A DNA stretch of 64,000 nt from RPRB01 sp035519675 (GCA_035519675.1 DATIWB010000133.1:1-64000), one strand, 5' to 3'; counted from the stretch's first letter, positions 34,003 through 42,965 are shown. Numbers and translations: made by a program. Notes: generated from the sequence alone by a model not told the origin.

Positions 34003-36720
34003 ATGTTCCGGCGATGTGCAGTGTCCTTGGCCCTGATCCTCGCGGTGGCGTGCGGAGGCAGCGGCGACAAACAGCCACCGCCCACGACCGAGAAGTCCAT
34101 CGACCCCGGCGTGGCGACCCAGCTCGGTGGGGGTCTCTCCAGCGGCGCCGCCGAGCTTGCGGCACAGGCACCCCAGGAGGCCCTGGCCGCGCAGGTGGGC
34201 GCCCTCGCCGTGCAGGCCGACGTCAAGGTCAACGACGTCTCGCTCACCGCCAGCCTCCGGGCCGGCCCGCCGGATCGGGCGGCACTGTCGACCGGCTCCG
34301 CCCAGGCCTTCGGGTTCCAGCTCAAGGTCCTGAACCTGCCCGGAAGCAGCACGCCGCAGACCTTCTCCGGTGTGCTGGCGTTCCGGGGAGGAGGCGACTG
34401 GGTGCTGGTCGCGGGGCCGTCGCCGGGGGCGCCGATCCCGCCGGCGATCGGGGTGCTCGGTTCCGGAGGTCAGCTCTGGAAGGCCACCGCGGGCAGCGAG
34501 AGCACACAGCTCAAGGCGGAGGCGGCCGACTGCAGGTGGCTACGGGCTGCACCGGCCTACGTGACCGGGTGCAAGTACGCGAACTTCACCGGCGCCGGCT
34601 TCGACGTCACCGCCTCGGTGCGCATCTCGGCCGGGGCGAGCGGATCGAGGAAGGCCTCGCTGGCCTCCGGTGACCTCACCGGCATCTCGCTGATCATCGA
34701 CTGCAGCCTCGGCAAGGTGTGCCCGAGCTCCACGACCTCCAGCGTCAGCGTGACCATCACCGACAACCCGCCGATGCTCACCAGCGGGGGGCAGACCACC
34801 TTCCACGCCCAGGTGACCGGGAACGCCAACCAGGCAGTGACCTGGAGCGTCGAGGAGGCCGGGGGCGGCTCCATCAATTCCCAGGGCGTCTACACCGCCC
34901 CGATCGTCACCGCGACCTCGCACTTCACGGTGCGCGCCACCAGCCAGGCGGACAGCACCAAGTACGCGCACGTGCAAGTCACGGTGAATCCGGTCGTCGC
35001 CCCACCGGTGACGGTGGCGGTCTCACCGAATCCGGTCACCGTCCCTTCCGGGGCCCACCAGCAGTTCTCCGCCGAGGTGGCCAACACCACGAACACCGCG
35101 GTGACCTGGAGCGTGGTCGAGACCTACGGCGGGTCGATCGTCTCCCAGGGCGACTACGGCGACTACACCGCTCCCACCGTCACCTCGAACGCGCAGTTCC
35201 ACGTCCGCGCGACCAGCGTCGCCGACCCGTCCAAGTACGGCGATGCGACGGTGAACGTCACCGCCAGCGTGGGGGGGCCGAGCGTGCACATCACCGAACG
35301 GAATGCCACCGTCCACACGCTCGGCTCGATGACCTTCCACGCCACGACCAGCAATCTCACCCCCAGCGGCGTCTACTGGTCGCTCGAGGAGAACCCCATG
35401 GCCGGAACCGACTTCCCCGCGGGGAGGATCGATTCCAACGGGAACTACACGGCGTCGGCATTCCCCGGCACGTACACCCTCAAGGCCACAAGCCAGGCGG
35501 ACAGCAGCGTCTCGGACAGCGTCCCGCTGCTGGTCGACGTGGGGTGCATGGAGGCTCTCGCGACCATCAAGCCCGTCGGCTCCCAGACGACCATCACCAT
35601 GATCGGCAGAGTCCCCCTCAAGGTCGACTCGCAGGGACGGCCGGTGGTGGTGTGGATCGAGTACGCGCCGTTCACGACCTACGTCGCCCGCTACGAGAAC
35701 GGCGCCTGGGCCCGGCTCGGTTCCTCGGGCCTGCCCTCGGGCGGAACCGGAGGCTATCTCTGGGCCGGTCTGACCATCGACTCGCACGATCACCCGGTGG
35801 TGGCGTACGAGGTCTTCAACTCCACGTCACACCAGGCGGAGATCTGGGTGGCGAGCTGGGACGGGACCAGCAGCTGGAACGTGCTGCCCGCCGCGGTGCC
35901 CCAGGGGAACAGCAACTCCGGGTTCGCCCTGGCGCTGACCGCGTCCGACCAGCCGGTGGTGGCGGTGGCCCGCAACCTCAACTCCAGCCCTTACCGCGAC
36001 ATCGCGGTGGCGAAGTGGAACGGGAGCAGCTGGGACGTGACCGGAGGGATCTACTCCACCGCCGGGGAGAACGTGGCGCTCCCTGACGTGATCGTCGACT
36101 CCGCCGGGGACATCACCGTCGCCTGGGAAGAGCAGGTGCCACCCGTCGGAGGGTTCGCGGTGTTCAAGCCGTTCGCCAAGAAGCTGACCGGTCCCGGAGC
36201 TGGCTTCATTGCCTCTCCCAGGACGAGCAACGACTACTACGAAGGCGGGCCGGCGCTGGCCTTCGAGGGCCCGAACAACAGCGGGAAGCTGGCGATGGCC
36301 TGGAGCAACTACCCGGACACCACGCCGTACGTCTTCTCCGACGGCCTCGAGGTCACCACCTGGAACGGCAGCAGCTGGTCCCAGGTGGGGACCACCCTGT
36401 CCGGACAGACCGCGGTGGTCGTCCCCGAGCACAACGGGACGCCCTACAATCCCCACCGGCTGATCCGCAACCCGGACACCGGGATGCTCGCCGTCTCGAC
36501 CATGTCGACCGACCGCGACCTCGCCGCGGTGTTCGAGGTCAGCGACACCGGGAGCTGGCCCATGGTCTGCGCACCCATGCCCGACTCCTCGCAGCTGGAT
36601 GACCTGGCCATCACGAACGAGCTCACCGGTCTGGCGTACGACGCGGTGGGCCACCGGTTCGTCCTCGCCTCGACCTCGGGGAACGGGGGCAAGCTCTTCG
36701 TCGCGCGGATCAAGCACTAG
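34003..36720 (+). CDS. Large lipoprotein with Ig-like repeats and propeller-like C-terminus
   Basis: The 905-residue precursor has a lipoprotein signal (CAVSLALILAVACGG, lipobox AVAC). After a ~200-residue N-terminal region come three Big/BACON-like Ig repeats (~245-515), each with a VTWSV(V/E)E core, a GSI.SQG turn and F.VRATS.AD. The remaining ~390 residues show repeated W(D/N)G(T/S)SSW and VVAVA-type strands suggesting a beta-propeller. It is probably surface-exposed, binding or adhesive. It converges with the CHAT gene, and the two overlap by 11 bp at their 3' ends. Confidence 0.8.
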   Translation: MFRRCAVSLALILAVACGGSGDKQPPPTTEKSIDPGVATQLGGGLSSGAAELAAQAPQEALAAQVGALAVQADVKVNDVSLTASLRAGPPDRAALSTGSAQAFGFQLKVLNLPGSSTPQTFSGVLAFRGGGDWVLVAGPSPGAPIPPAIGVLGSGGQLWKATAGSESTQLKAEAADCRWLRAAPAYVTGCKYANFTGAGFDVTASVRISAGASGSRKASLASGDLTGISLIIDCSLGKVCPSSTTSSVSVTITDNPPMLTSGGQTTFHAQVTGNANQAVTWSVEEAGGGSINSQGVYTAPIVTATSHFTVRATSQADSTKYAHVQVTVNPVVAPPVTVAVSPNPVTVPSGAHQQFSAEVANTTNTAVTWSVVETYGGSIVSQGDYGDYTAPTVTSNAQFHVRATSVADPSKYGDATVNVTASVGGPSVHITERNATVHTLGSMTFHATTSNLTPSGVYWSLEENPMAGTDFPAGRIDSNGNYTASAFPGTYTLKATSQADSSVSDSVPLLVDVGCMEALATIKPVGSQTTITMIGRVPLKVDSQGRPVVVWIEYAPFTTYVARYENGAWARLGSSGLPSGGTGGYLWAGLTIDSHDHPVVAYEVFNSTSHQAEIWVASWDGTSSWNVLPAAVPQGNSNSGFALALTASDQPVVAVARNLNSSPYRDIAVAKWNGSSWDVTGGIYSTAGENVALPDVIVDSAGDITVAWEEQVPPVGGFAVFKPFAKKLTGPGAGFIASPRTSNDYYEGGPALAFEGPNNSGKLAMAWSNYPDTTPYVFSDGLEVTTWNGSSWSQVGTTLSGQTAVVVPEHNGTPYNPHRLIRNPDTGMLAVSTMSTDRDLAAVFEVSDTGSWPMVCAPMPDSSQLDDLAITNELTGLAYDAVGHRFVLASTSGNGGKLFVARIKH

Positions 36721-39505
36721 CCCCCGCTCGGCGCAGGCCTGCCAGGAGGACCAGTCCCAGCAACGCGGCGAGCGCCAGCGTCCCGAGCGCTCGCCGGCGC
36801 TGGTCGTCGCTGCGGGGCGGGAATGGCTGCAGGGCCCCGTTTCCGAGGACGAGCATGCCTGCCCAGGCCGCGGGTGGGGCGCCGGCCTGGATGCGCTCCC
36901 GCCGCGCCTCGGCCATCGCCTGGGAGAGCGAGTCTCCGTCAGCGAGCCGGCGGTAGAAGACGTCGAGCAGCTGCGACGACTCGTCGTCCCGGAGCGGCCA
37001 GAGGCTGCCGACGACGGCGTGTGCGCCGGATTCGAAGAAGGCGCGACCGAGCCCTACCACCCCCTCGCCGCGGAGCCCCAGCCCCGAGGCGCTGCGGCAG
37101 GCGGCGAGCACCACCACCTTCCCCCTCAGGTCGAGCTCGGAGATCTCCCGGGACTGGAGCAGCCCATCCTCTCCCTCGGCCCCGGGGGAGAGCACGACCG
37201 CGGAACGCTCCGGGGCCTCGAGGTCGACGATGGCGTGGGTCGCCAGGTGCAGGACGTCGTAGGAGCGCAGGTCGGCCGACTTGAGGAAGTGCTCGCTGGC
37301 CTCGTGGCCCACGCGCAGGGTGCTTCCGGGAGCGCCGGCCGCCGCGGCTGCTCTCGCCTCGTCCCGCGCCCAGGGGAGCGTGGCCAGGGTGATGCCGGTC
37401 TGTCGCCACCGTTCGGCGATTCCTGCCTCCGCGCCCCAGGGGAGCTGCGGATCGGCGAGGGCGAGCAGCGCCCCGGTGCGTGCCCTCGGCGCCGAGCTGC
37501 GCCAGTGGTGCCAGAGCGTGGCCGAGGCCGCCACCGAGACCGCATACCGCTCGGCGAGCAGGGGCCCCCGCTCCTTCTCCCGGAGCGCGTCGAAGGGCAG
37601 GGCGTGCAGCGGGCCGTCCGCCACGACCACCAGCCGGGTGACCTTGGGGGGAAGCGCGCCGAGCGCCTCGCCGAGCAGCTCCCGGTGGAGCCTCGCCGCC
37701 CCGCTCGCCTCGGAGCCGTCGCGCCGTTCCAGCAGGCCGAGCCACTGCTCGACCGCCGGCTGCAACCAGTCGGCGTCGGGGATCCGGTGCGCCCGGACCG
37801 AGTCCCGGGTCACGGTGAGCACCCACGAGCTCCCGTCGCGGTAGGGCGCCTCGGGCGTCGGCTCCCGCGTCCAGGTCTGGAAGAGGAGCATCGCCTCCTC
37901 CGGGGCGAGGGCTCCCTGCACATCGCCCAGGTGGGGTGCGGCGAAGTCCAGGCTCCGGAACTCGGGCAACGCCCGGGCGACGTCGTCGTTCCAGGCAACC
38001 TCCTCGGCCTCCGCGTCCTCCAGTGCGCGCTGGATCGCCTCTCGGGGCTCGTCTGGCGCCGGCTCGAGGAGGCGCCTCTGGAGCAAGGAGATGCGCTGGT
38101 GAATCTCGTCGCCCCGGGCACGGAGCTGGGGTGAGAGGTCACGCCGTCCGCGCGCGGCGAGCAGGTGCTCGAAGAGCACCCGGGCGCGGAGTCGCTCCAT
38201 GATCTCGAACGCCGCCTCCGGGTCCGGTGGGCCTCGGGCGGGATCGAGCATCCATCCCGCCGCCAGCTGGTGGGCGAAGGCGGTGGACGCCCCGTACCGC
38301 GCGCGCACCGTCGCCTCGGGCTGGCGCCCACGCAGCTGCTCGAAAGAGTCGAGCGCCGCCCGGATGTCGGCCACGCCGTGCGCCCGGTCACCGCTGCGCC
38401 AGCGCAGGTCGCCGCGCACCAGCAGGCCGTGGGCGCGCTCCCAGGCGTGCGAGGGGCGGATGCACAGGGCCAGCGCCTCGTCGGCGTACCCCAGCGCCCG
38501 CTCCACCGCGGAGGGGTCATGGTCGTAGGTGAATCGGGCGAGCAGCCAGAGGGCGGTGAAGGGGTAGCTGTGTTCCCGGCGCGTGTTGCGGTCCCGGACG
38601 CGCTCCAGCTCGGCGATGGCCGGACCGGTCGGTCCGAGTAGGAATGCCAGCTGGACCCGGCTGACCAGCGAGCCCGAGAAGCGGGAGTGGAGCTCGAGGC
38701 CACTCCGGTCCTCCGAGGCGAGCGCCTCGCGCAGCAGCCGCTCGGCATCCGCCGGCTCCATCTCGTGGCGCTGGGCGAGCTGCAGGGCGACCGTTCCCAG
38801 GTAGCCGAGCGCCGCGGCGTGGGCTGCCGGGGTCGCGGACCGCCTCAGCCTCTCCAGGGCCTCCAGCTTCTCCCGGGCCTCGGCGTACCGTCCGGCCTCG
38901 AGGTAGAGGAGCCCGAAGCGCTCCAGCACCCGGCCGCGCAGCCAGGCTGGCCCCTGCGGTCCGATGATCGCCTCCGCCTGGCGCAGGTGCCGCTCGGCGG
39001 CTCCCACGTCGTCCATCATGGTCGCTCCCGCGGCGCGGTAGACGAGCGAGAGGGCGCGCAGGTCCGCCAGCCCATGTCGCTGGGCGAGCGCATCGACGAG
39101 GTCGAGCTGCTCCTCGCTCTCCTCGCATCGCCGCCCCACCAGGCACTGCGACCCGAAGACCGAGATGCGGGCGTAGCCCTCGCCCTCGGGGTCGCCGGAG
39201 CGCTGGTAGGCAGCCACCGAACGCTGGAACAGCTCGGTCGCCTTCAACCCACGCTCCTCGCGGCAGAGGCCGAGAAAGTGGAGCGCCCCGGGATTCTCGG
39301 GCTCTCGGTGGAGGATGGCTTCCAGGCCGCGCTCGGCTTCGGTCCGGCGTCCGGAGTGCGCGAGGTCCCAGTAACACCGGTACGAGGCCAGGATCCCCGG
39401 CTGGGCACGCACCATGGCGTCGCACTCCGCGGCGGATCGCGGTGCGGCCCGGGCCCCCGTCACGGCCAGGCAGGAGAGCACCACCACCTCGAGCAACCGC
39501 CCCAC
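36710..39505 (-). CDS. TPR-CHAT caspase-like protease, membrane-tailed
   Basis: The 931-residue protein has a signal-like N-terminus (LLEVVVLSCLAVTGARA), about 450 residues of TPR-like helical repeats, a CHAT peptidase domain (~560-880) and a C-terminal membrane helix (LGTLALAALLGLVLLAGL). The CHAT catalytic dyad is intact: His757 in HLATHAIVD and Cys803 in LAACRSASG, with WPLRDDES and a final G.G following. Caspase-like CHAT proteases are regulated by attached repeats, as in gasdermin defence and the CRISPR Csx29 system. Here it is the third gene of an operon with an ECF sigma factor and an anti-sigma (6-bp gap), suggesting that it acts in that signalling path. Confidence 0.88.
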   Translation of the reverse strand: MGRLLEVVVLSCLAVTGARAAPRSAAECDAMVRAQPGILASYRCYWDLAHSGRRTEAERGLEAILHREPENPGALHFLGLCREERGLKATELFQRSVAAYQRSGDPEGEGYARISVFGSQCLVGRRCEESEEQLDLVDALAQRHGLADLRALSLVYRAAGATMMDDVGAAERHLRQAEAIIGPQGPAWLRGRVLERFGLLYLEAGRYAEAREKLEALERLRRSATPAAHAAALGYLGTVALQLAQRHEMEPADAERLLREALASEDRSGLELHSRFSGSLVSRVQLAFLLGPTGPAIAELERVRDRNTRREHSYPFTALWLLARFTYDHDPSAVERALGYADEALALCIRPSHAWERAHGLLVRGDLRWRSGDRAHGVADIRAALDSFEQLRGRQPEATVRARYGASTAFAHQLAAGWMLDPARGPPDPEAAFEIMERLRARVLFEHLLAARGRRDLSPQLRARGDEIHQRISLLQRRLLEPAPDEPREAIQRALEDAEAEEVAWNDDVARALPEFRSLDFAAPHLGDVQGALAPEEAMLLFQTWTREPTPEAPYRDGSSWVLTVTRDSVRAHRIPDADWLQPAVEQWLGLLERRDGSEASGAARLHRELLGEALGALPPKVTRLVVVADGPLHALPFDALREKERGPLLAERYAVSVAASATLWHHWRSSAPRARTGALLALADPQLPWGAEAGIAERWRQTGITLATLPWARDEARAAAAAGAPGSTLRVGHEASEHFLKSADLRSYDVLHLATHAIVDLEAPERSAVVLSPGAEGEDGLLQSREISELDLRGKVVVLAACRSASGLGLRGEGVVGLGRAFFESGAHAVVGSLWPLRDDESSQLLDVFYRRLADGDSLSQAMAEARRERIQAGAPPAAWAGMLVLGNGALQPFPPRSDDQRRRALGTLALAALLGLVLLAGLRRAGASA

Positions 39506-39511
39506 GGGGCG

Positions 39512-40180
39512 CTACTGTACGCGGCTGAGGAACGCCTCCGAGGAGATCCGGCGACCGCCGGGGGCAATCGCCTCGACCCGCCAGACGACCTCGCCGCCCG
39601 CGGGGACGTCGGCGAGCGCATCGGCCGGGAGCTCCAGCTCCGCCGCTGCCAGACCGCTCTTCCGGAAGAGCACGGTGAGGTCCCGCTTGGAGACCACCAC
39701 GGTGTAGCGGCTGCCGTCGGGCGCCCCGGTCCAGCGAAGGACGGGATGCGCCCTGGGGAGTGTCTCGCTCGCCGGGTCGGCCCGGAGCCTGAACTCCTCG
39801 GCCCCACGGACCACGGGGGCCGGCGCGTGCGTCCCTCCGCGGGGCAGGATCGCCAGGGCGACCACCGCCGCCGCGGCGAGCGTGCCCACGGCCGCGAACC
39901 AGCGGATGGGCCTCGCGCGCCAGAGCGGGACGGGGCCCGCGGGAAAGGTGGCCGCGGCGCGCGGCTCGTCGACGCTGCGGAGCTCTCGCGCCAGCCGCCA
40001 CAGGGCCGAGCAGTCCGGACAGCCCAGGCTGTGCTCGAGCATCGTCCGCACCTCGTCCTCGGCCCGCTGACCGGCGACCGCCTCCCAGATGGCGTCTGGC
40101 GGGGGGCAACCGGGCCCGGGAGCGGTGGGCGGGCGCGCCGCCCAGGCGGCCCGGAGCGCCTCGAGCTGCTGCTCGTTCAT
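39512..40180 (-). CDS. Membrane anti-sigma factor with zinc-binding domain
   Basis: The 222-residue protein has an N-terminal zinc-binding anti-sigma motif (His50, Cys54, Cys57 in HSLGCPDC), one membrane helix (~92-113) and a periplasmic beta-rich domain (RWTGAPDGSRYTVVVSKRDL) like an FN3/Ig fold. Its start overlaps the sigma-factor stop by 4 bases, and the CHAT gene follows after 6 bp. It should hold the sigma factor at the membrane until a signal relieves it. Confidence 0.83.
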   Translation of the reverse strand: MNEQQLEALRAAWAARPPTAPGPGCPPPDAIWEAVAGQRAEDEVRTMLEHSLGCPDCSALWRLARELRSVDEPRAAATFPAGPVPLWRARPIRWFAAVGTLAAAAVVALAILPRGGTHAPAPVVRGAEEFRLRADPASETLPRAHPVLRWTGAPDGSRYTVVVSKRDLTVLFRKSGLAAAELELPADALADVPAGGEVVWRVEAIAPGGRRISSEAFLSRVQ

Positions 40181-40704
40181 GGCCCGAGTCCCCTGCGCTC
40201 CAGACAGCGCCGCAGGTCGGCCAGTCCCCGGTAGGTGAGGTTCTGCACGCGCTTCACGTCCCAGTGAAGCACGCCGGAGGCCTCGTCGGCGCGGAAGCCC
40301 TCGAGGTGCAGGAGCACCGCGACCCGGCGCGGCTCGGCCAGCCCACCCAGGCACTCGCGAATCCCCACCCCGAGCTCGGGCAGGGGGGTGGCGCCGTGCT
40401 GTCCCGACTCCTCATTCACCATGGACCTCCGCGACCGCAGCTCCTCTGCCCGGCGCCGGCGAAGCTCATCCGCGATGACACTGAACGCCACGCGCCACAG
40501 GTAAGACGCAGTGCGGACCTGGTTTTGCTCACCTTGCCCCTCTCGCTCCAGGACCCGGAGCAAGGCCGCCTGGACCAGGTCCTCGCGGTGTGCGGCGAGG
40601 TCGGACGGGCAGGCTCGGGCCATGGCGGCGCGCAGTGTCTGCAGCATCCACGCGTGCCGCTCGAGATTCGTCGCTTGCTGCGGGGGTGGCTGCTCCGGGC
40701 GCAC
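40177..40704 (-). CDS. ECF-type RNA polymerase sigma factor
   Basis: The 175-residue protein shows sigma region 2 (HREDLVQAALLRVLERE ... TASYLWRVAFSVIADELRRRRAEE) and region 4 (LAEPRRVAVLLHLEGFRADEASGVLHWDVKRVQNL), joined by a short linker, as in ECF sigmas. The start is GTG 40704; a shorter form from MLQTLRAAM is possible. It is the first gene of the sigma / anti-sigma / TPR-CHAT operon. No autoregulated promoter could be identified with confidence in the 90-bp gap upstream. Confidence 0.85.
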   Translation of the reverse strand: MRPEQPPPQQATNLERHAWMLQTLRAAMARACPSDLAAHREDLVQAALLRVLEREGQGEQNQVRTASYLWRVAFSVIADELRRRRAEELRSRRSMVNEESGQHGATPLPELGVGIRECLGGLAEPRRVAVLLHLEGFRADEASGVLHWDVKRVQNLTYRGLADLRRCLERRGLGP

Positions 40705-40794
40705 CGTCCAACATCCTACGCTCGGCAGCGGTTGCGTCTCCCGGCGGCGGGCGGAAGTTCAGCGCCGCGGTAACCAACCTGGGCGAGGGTTGAC

Positions 40795-41700
40795 TCAGGG
40801 GGCGACGGAGACGCGGGCCACCGACTCCGAGGAGCGCGCGATCGGTCGGCGCAAGAGCTCGGGGAACGCGAATGGTCGCCACGCCGGGCGGAGGTAGAGC
40901 ACCAGCGCCGCCGACATGGTGAGGGCGAAGGTCGGCAGGCCGTGCACGACGGCGATCCCCGCGTGGAAGAGCAGCGCCACCGGGAGCAGGCGAGCACGGA
41001 ACCGGAGCGGCGCGACGAGGGCCGCGGCCAGGCAGAGCTCCAGCGCCAGGACGCTCCACGTCAGCGGAACGACCAGCGCCGTCCGTCCGAGCCAGTCGGT
41101 CATCGGTCGCAGCAGCGCATTCGTTCCGAAGGTGGGGTCGGTCCAGAGGTAGTACAGGGCCGTGCCGTTGGCCCACTCCTCCGCGCGTAGCTTGGCGATG
41201 GCGGCAAAGAGGTAGATCACCGCCACCTGGACGCGAACGAGCACCAGCCCGGTCTGCGCCGCGATCGAAGACAGCGTCGATCCGGTCCCGATTCCATGCC
41301 AGTGCCACCGCCGGCTGTCGGTCAACGCCACGGGCAAGAGCAGGAGGGTGAGGGTGGCGGCGACCTGATCACCGCCGTCGATGACCGACCCCGAAGCGGC
41401 GAAGCTGTAGGAGATCCACCAGTGGGGAAGGGCGGTGAGCCGTGGCCGCCACCCGAGGATCACCAGCAGCAGCACGACCATCGCCACGAGCTTGGCGATG
41501 TCGAGGTGGTGGCGAGCCAGGAGGAACAGGCTCGCCCCGGCGATTGCGCTGCGGTCGAAGCTGCCGGGGTCAGGGACCACCAGAGGCGAGAACAGGCGTT
41601 CGCTGCTGTCGCCGAGCAGCGTGAGCATCGTCGCCAGCGCGACCATCGACCTGGCCAGGCCGTAGACGTTGGTCCAGGGAGTGTCGGCGCGGGTCAGCAC
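40795..41700 (-). CDS. sdpB: SdpB-family membrane protein (HTTM domain)
   Basis: The 301-residue polytopic protein has about seven membrane segments and the features of SdpB: PWTNVYGLARSMVALATMLTLL at the start, HWWISYSFAASGSVIDGGDQ, and LVRVQVAVIYLFAAIAKL. SdpB belongs to the HTTM/gamma-carboxylase-like fold and, with SdpA, is required in Bacillus to turn secreted pro-SdpC into the active SDP toxin. The GTG start overlaps the sdpA stop by 7 bases. It is the last gene of the sdpC-sdpA-sdpB operon. Confidence 0.87.
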   Translation of the reverse strand: MLTRADTPWTNVYGLARSMVALATMLTLLGDSSERLFSPLVVPDPGSFDRSAIAGASLFLLARHHLDIAKLVAMVVLLLVILGWRPRLTALPHWWISYSFAASGSVIDGGDQVAATLTLLLLPVALTDSRRWHWHGIGTGSTLSSIAAQTGLVLVRVQVAVIYLFAAIAKLRAEEWANGTALYYLWTDPTFGTNALLRPMTDWLGRTALVVPLTWSVLALELCLAAALVAPLRFRARLLPVALLFHAGIAVVHGLPTFALTMSAALVLYLRPAWRPFAFPELLRRPIARSSESVARVSVAP

Positions 41701-42212
41701 TGGATGTCGAGCCGCGCGAACCGGGTGCGCAACTCGACCCGGGCTCTCGAGCGCGCCCAGGCCCAGGGCACCGCCTCGCGGGCTACGATGAGTACTTCAC
41801 CGCAGAGCGCTGGGCGGCGGGCCAGGTTCTTGACGGTCACTCTGTCGCCGTCGGGATCCGGAAGCTGATCCACGCCGAGGCTCGCGCTCGTCCACCCGTC
41901 TCCGACCTGCTCCACCAGTCTTCGGAACTCGGCGCTGTGGTTCACCGTGGCGCGCCGCAAGCCGAACAAGTTCACCATCGCGGCCAGAGGAGCATCCGCG
42001 CGTTCCCATCGGTGGTCTTGCCAGCGGAAGACCTCGAGCTCCTTCTCCAACGGCTTGGCGAAGTACCCCCAGAATTGCGGGGCGATGGCCAGCATCTGCA
42101 TTCGCCGCGCGACCGATGGCCGGAGCGGAGAGTCCAACCACCCCACACACGCCGCGCAGACGATCGCGCCGGCAAGGAGCCGGACGATGCCGCGCGGATG
42201 CACTTCAGCCAC
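41694..42212 (-). CDS. sdpA: SdpA-family antimicrobial-peptide maturation protein
   Basis: The 172-residue protein has one N-terminal membrane helix (~9-27), then the SdpA-type block LAIAPQFWGYFAKPLEKELEVF, LVN-x-FGL as MVNLFGLRRATVNHSAEFRRL, and the GDGWTS region. In Bacillus subtilis SdpA (158 residues) is needed with SdpB for SDP maturation. GTG start; overlaps of 8 nt with sdpC and 7 nt with sdpB show a tightly coupled operon. Confidence 0.85.
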   Translation of the reverse strand: MAEVHPRGIVRLLAGAIVCAACVGWLDSPLRPSVARRMQMLAIAPQFWGYFAKPLEKELEVFRWQDHRWERADAPLAAMVNLFGLRRATVNHSAEFRRLVEQVGDGWTSASLGVDQLPDPDGDRVTVKNLARRPALCGEVLIVAREAVPWAWARSRARVELRTRFARLDIQC

Positions 42213-42900
42213 CGTTGCCCGGCTGCTCGAAGGTGATCGCCACGGAGTTCGCCAGCTGCTCGGTGAACAGCCTGCTGCTGAAGGCGCTCAAGCCGGGATG
42301 TACCAGCTCCGGAGACAGGCCCGTCCGAAGAGCGACGGGGAGGTTCTTGCTGGTGGCGGTGTCGCCGACGGGGAGGTTCTTGCTGGTGGCGGTGTCGCCG
42401 ACCGGGAGGTTCTTGCTGGTGGCGAGAGCGTCGCCGACGGGGAGGTTCTTGCTGGTGGCGGTGTCGCCGACCGGGAGGTTCTTGCTGGTGGAGGTGTCGC
42501 CGACCGGGAGGTTCTTGCTGGTGGCGAGCGCGCTGACTCGGAGGGTGTTCGACACGACGTTGACGGCCTGGACGACCATTCGCTCGACGCTGGCCGGATC
42601 GCCGCTGCGCGCTGCGCGCGCGAACTCTGCCAGGAAGCGTGGGTTCGAGCGTTCGATGGCGTCGATGGTTGCGGCGCGGCCGTTCCCCATCGCGTTCAGC
42701 TGCTCGGTGGTCCGCGCGTAGAGCTCGGGGCGCAGGTGATCGCGCGCCTCGGGGATCAGGTTCGCCACCGGACCGGCTCCGAAGATGACTCCCTCGAAGA
42801 TCTGCCGATCCGAGTATGCCGCGGTGCTGACTCCTGCTCCCTGGCCACATCCGATGATGACCATCGACATGACGACGGAAAGTCTCGCCGTGCGGTGCAT
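42205..42900 (-). CDS. sdpC: SdpC-family toxin precursor with six tandem 11-residue repeats
   Basis: From ATG 42900 (Shine-Dalgarno aggggg) the product is 231 residues. It has a lipoprotein-like signal ending in IIGC (Cys18), then a domain that aligns with B. subtilis SdpC: YSDRQIFEGVIFGAGPVANLI and the F-K-like helix NPRFLAEFARAARSGDPASVE. In SdpC the C-terminal part holds the hydrophobic, two-Cys SDP peptide. Here residues 127-189 are instead six copies of (A)TSKNLPVGDT, followed by a 42-residue tail with no Cys and no long hydrophobic helix. It is encoded with sdpA and sdpB, so the product is probably processed, but the active part is not obvious. Confidence 0.82.
   Translation of the reverse strand: MHRTARLSVVMSMVIIGCGQGAGVSTAAYSDRQIFEGVIFGAGPVANLIPEARDHLRPELYARTTEQLNAMGNGRAATIDAIERSNPRFLAEFARAARSGDPASVERMVVQAVNVVSNTLRVSALATSKNLPVGDTSTSKNLPVGDTATSKNLPVGDALATSKNLPVGDTATSKNLPVGDTATSKNLPVALRTGLSPELVHPGLSAFSSRLFTEQLANSVAITFEQPGNGG
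42335..42530. repeat. In-frame 33-bp minisatellite inside sdpC
   Basis: The motif gaggttcttgctggtgg starts at 42340, 42373, 42406, 42442, 42475 and 42508 on the + strand. Spacings are 33, 33, 36, 33 and 33 bp, all multiples of three. Copies are almost identical at the DNA level, with changes confined to one or two positions plus one codon insertion, which points to recent expansion or homogenisation. Confidence 0.95.
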
Positions 42901-42936
42901 GTGGTCCCCCTGAAGAAGTTCTCCTGCAGCACCCCC

Positions 42937-42965
42937 ATCAGACACACGAATGCCTACAACAGCAA
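42937..42965 (-). promoter_or_regulatory. Possible sigma-70-type promoter of the sdp operon
   Basis: On the minus strand ttgctg (42965-42960) and tctgat (42942-42937) are separated by 17 bp, with the sdpC ATG 36 bp downstream at 42900. The hexamers match consensus only in part (4 of 6 each), so this is a candidate only. The whole 183-bp gap between pccB and sdpC holds no other gene. Confidence 0.3.

Noticed and set aside
42335..42530. CRISPR-like array
   Set aside because: The 33-bp units are contiguous with no unique spacers and are in frame with sdpC; there are no cas genes.
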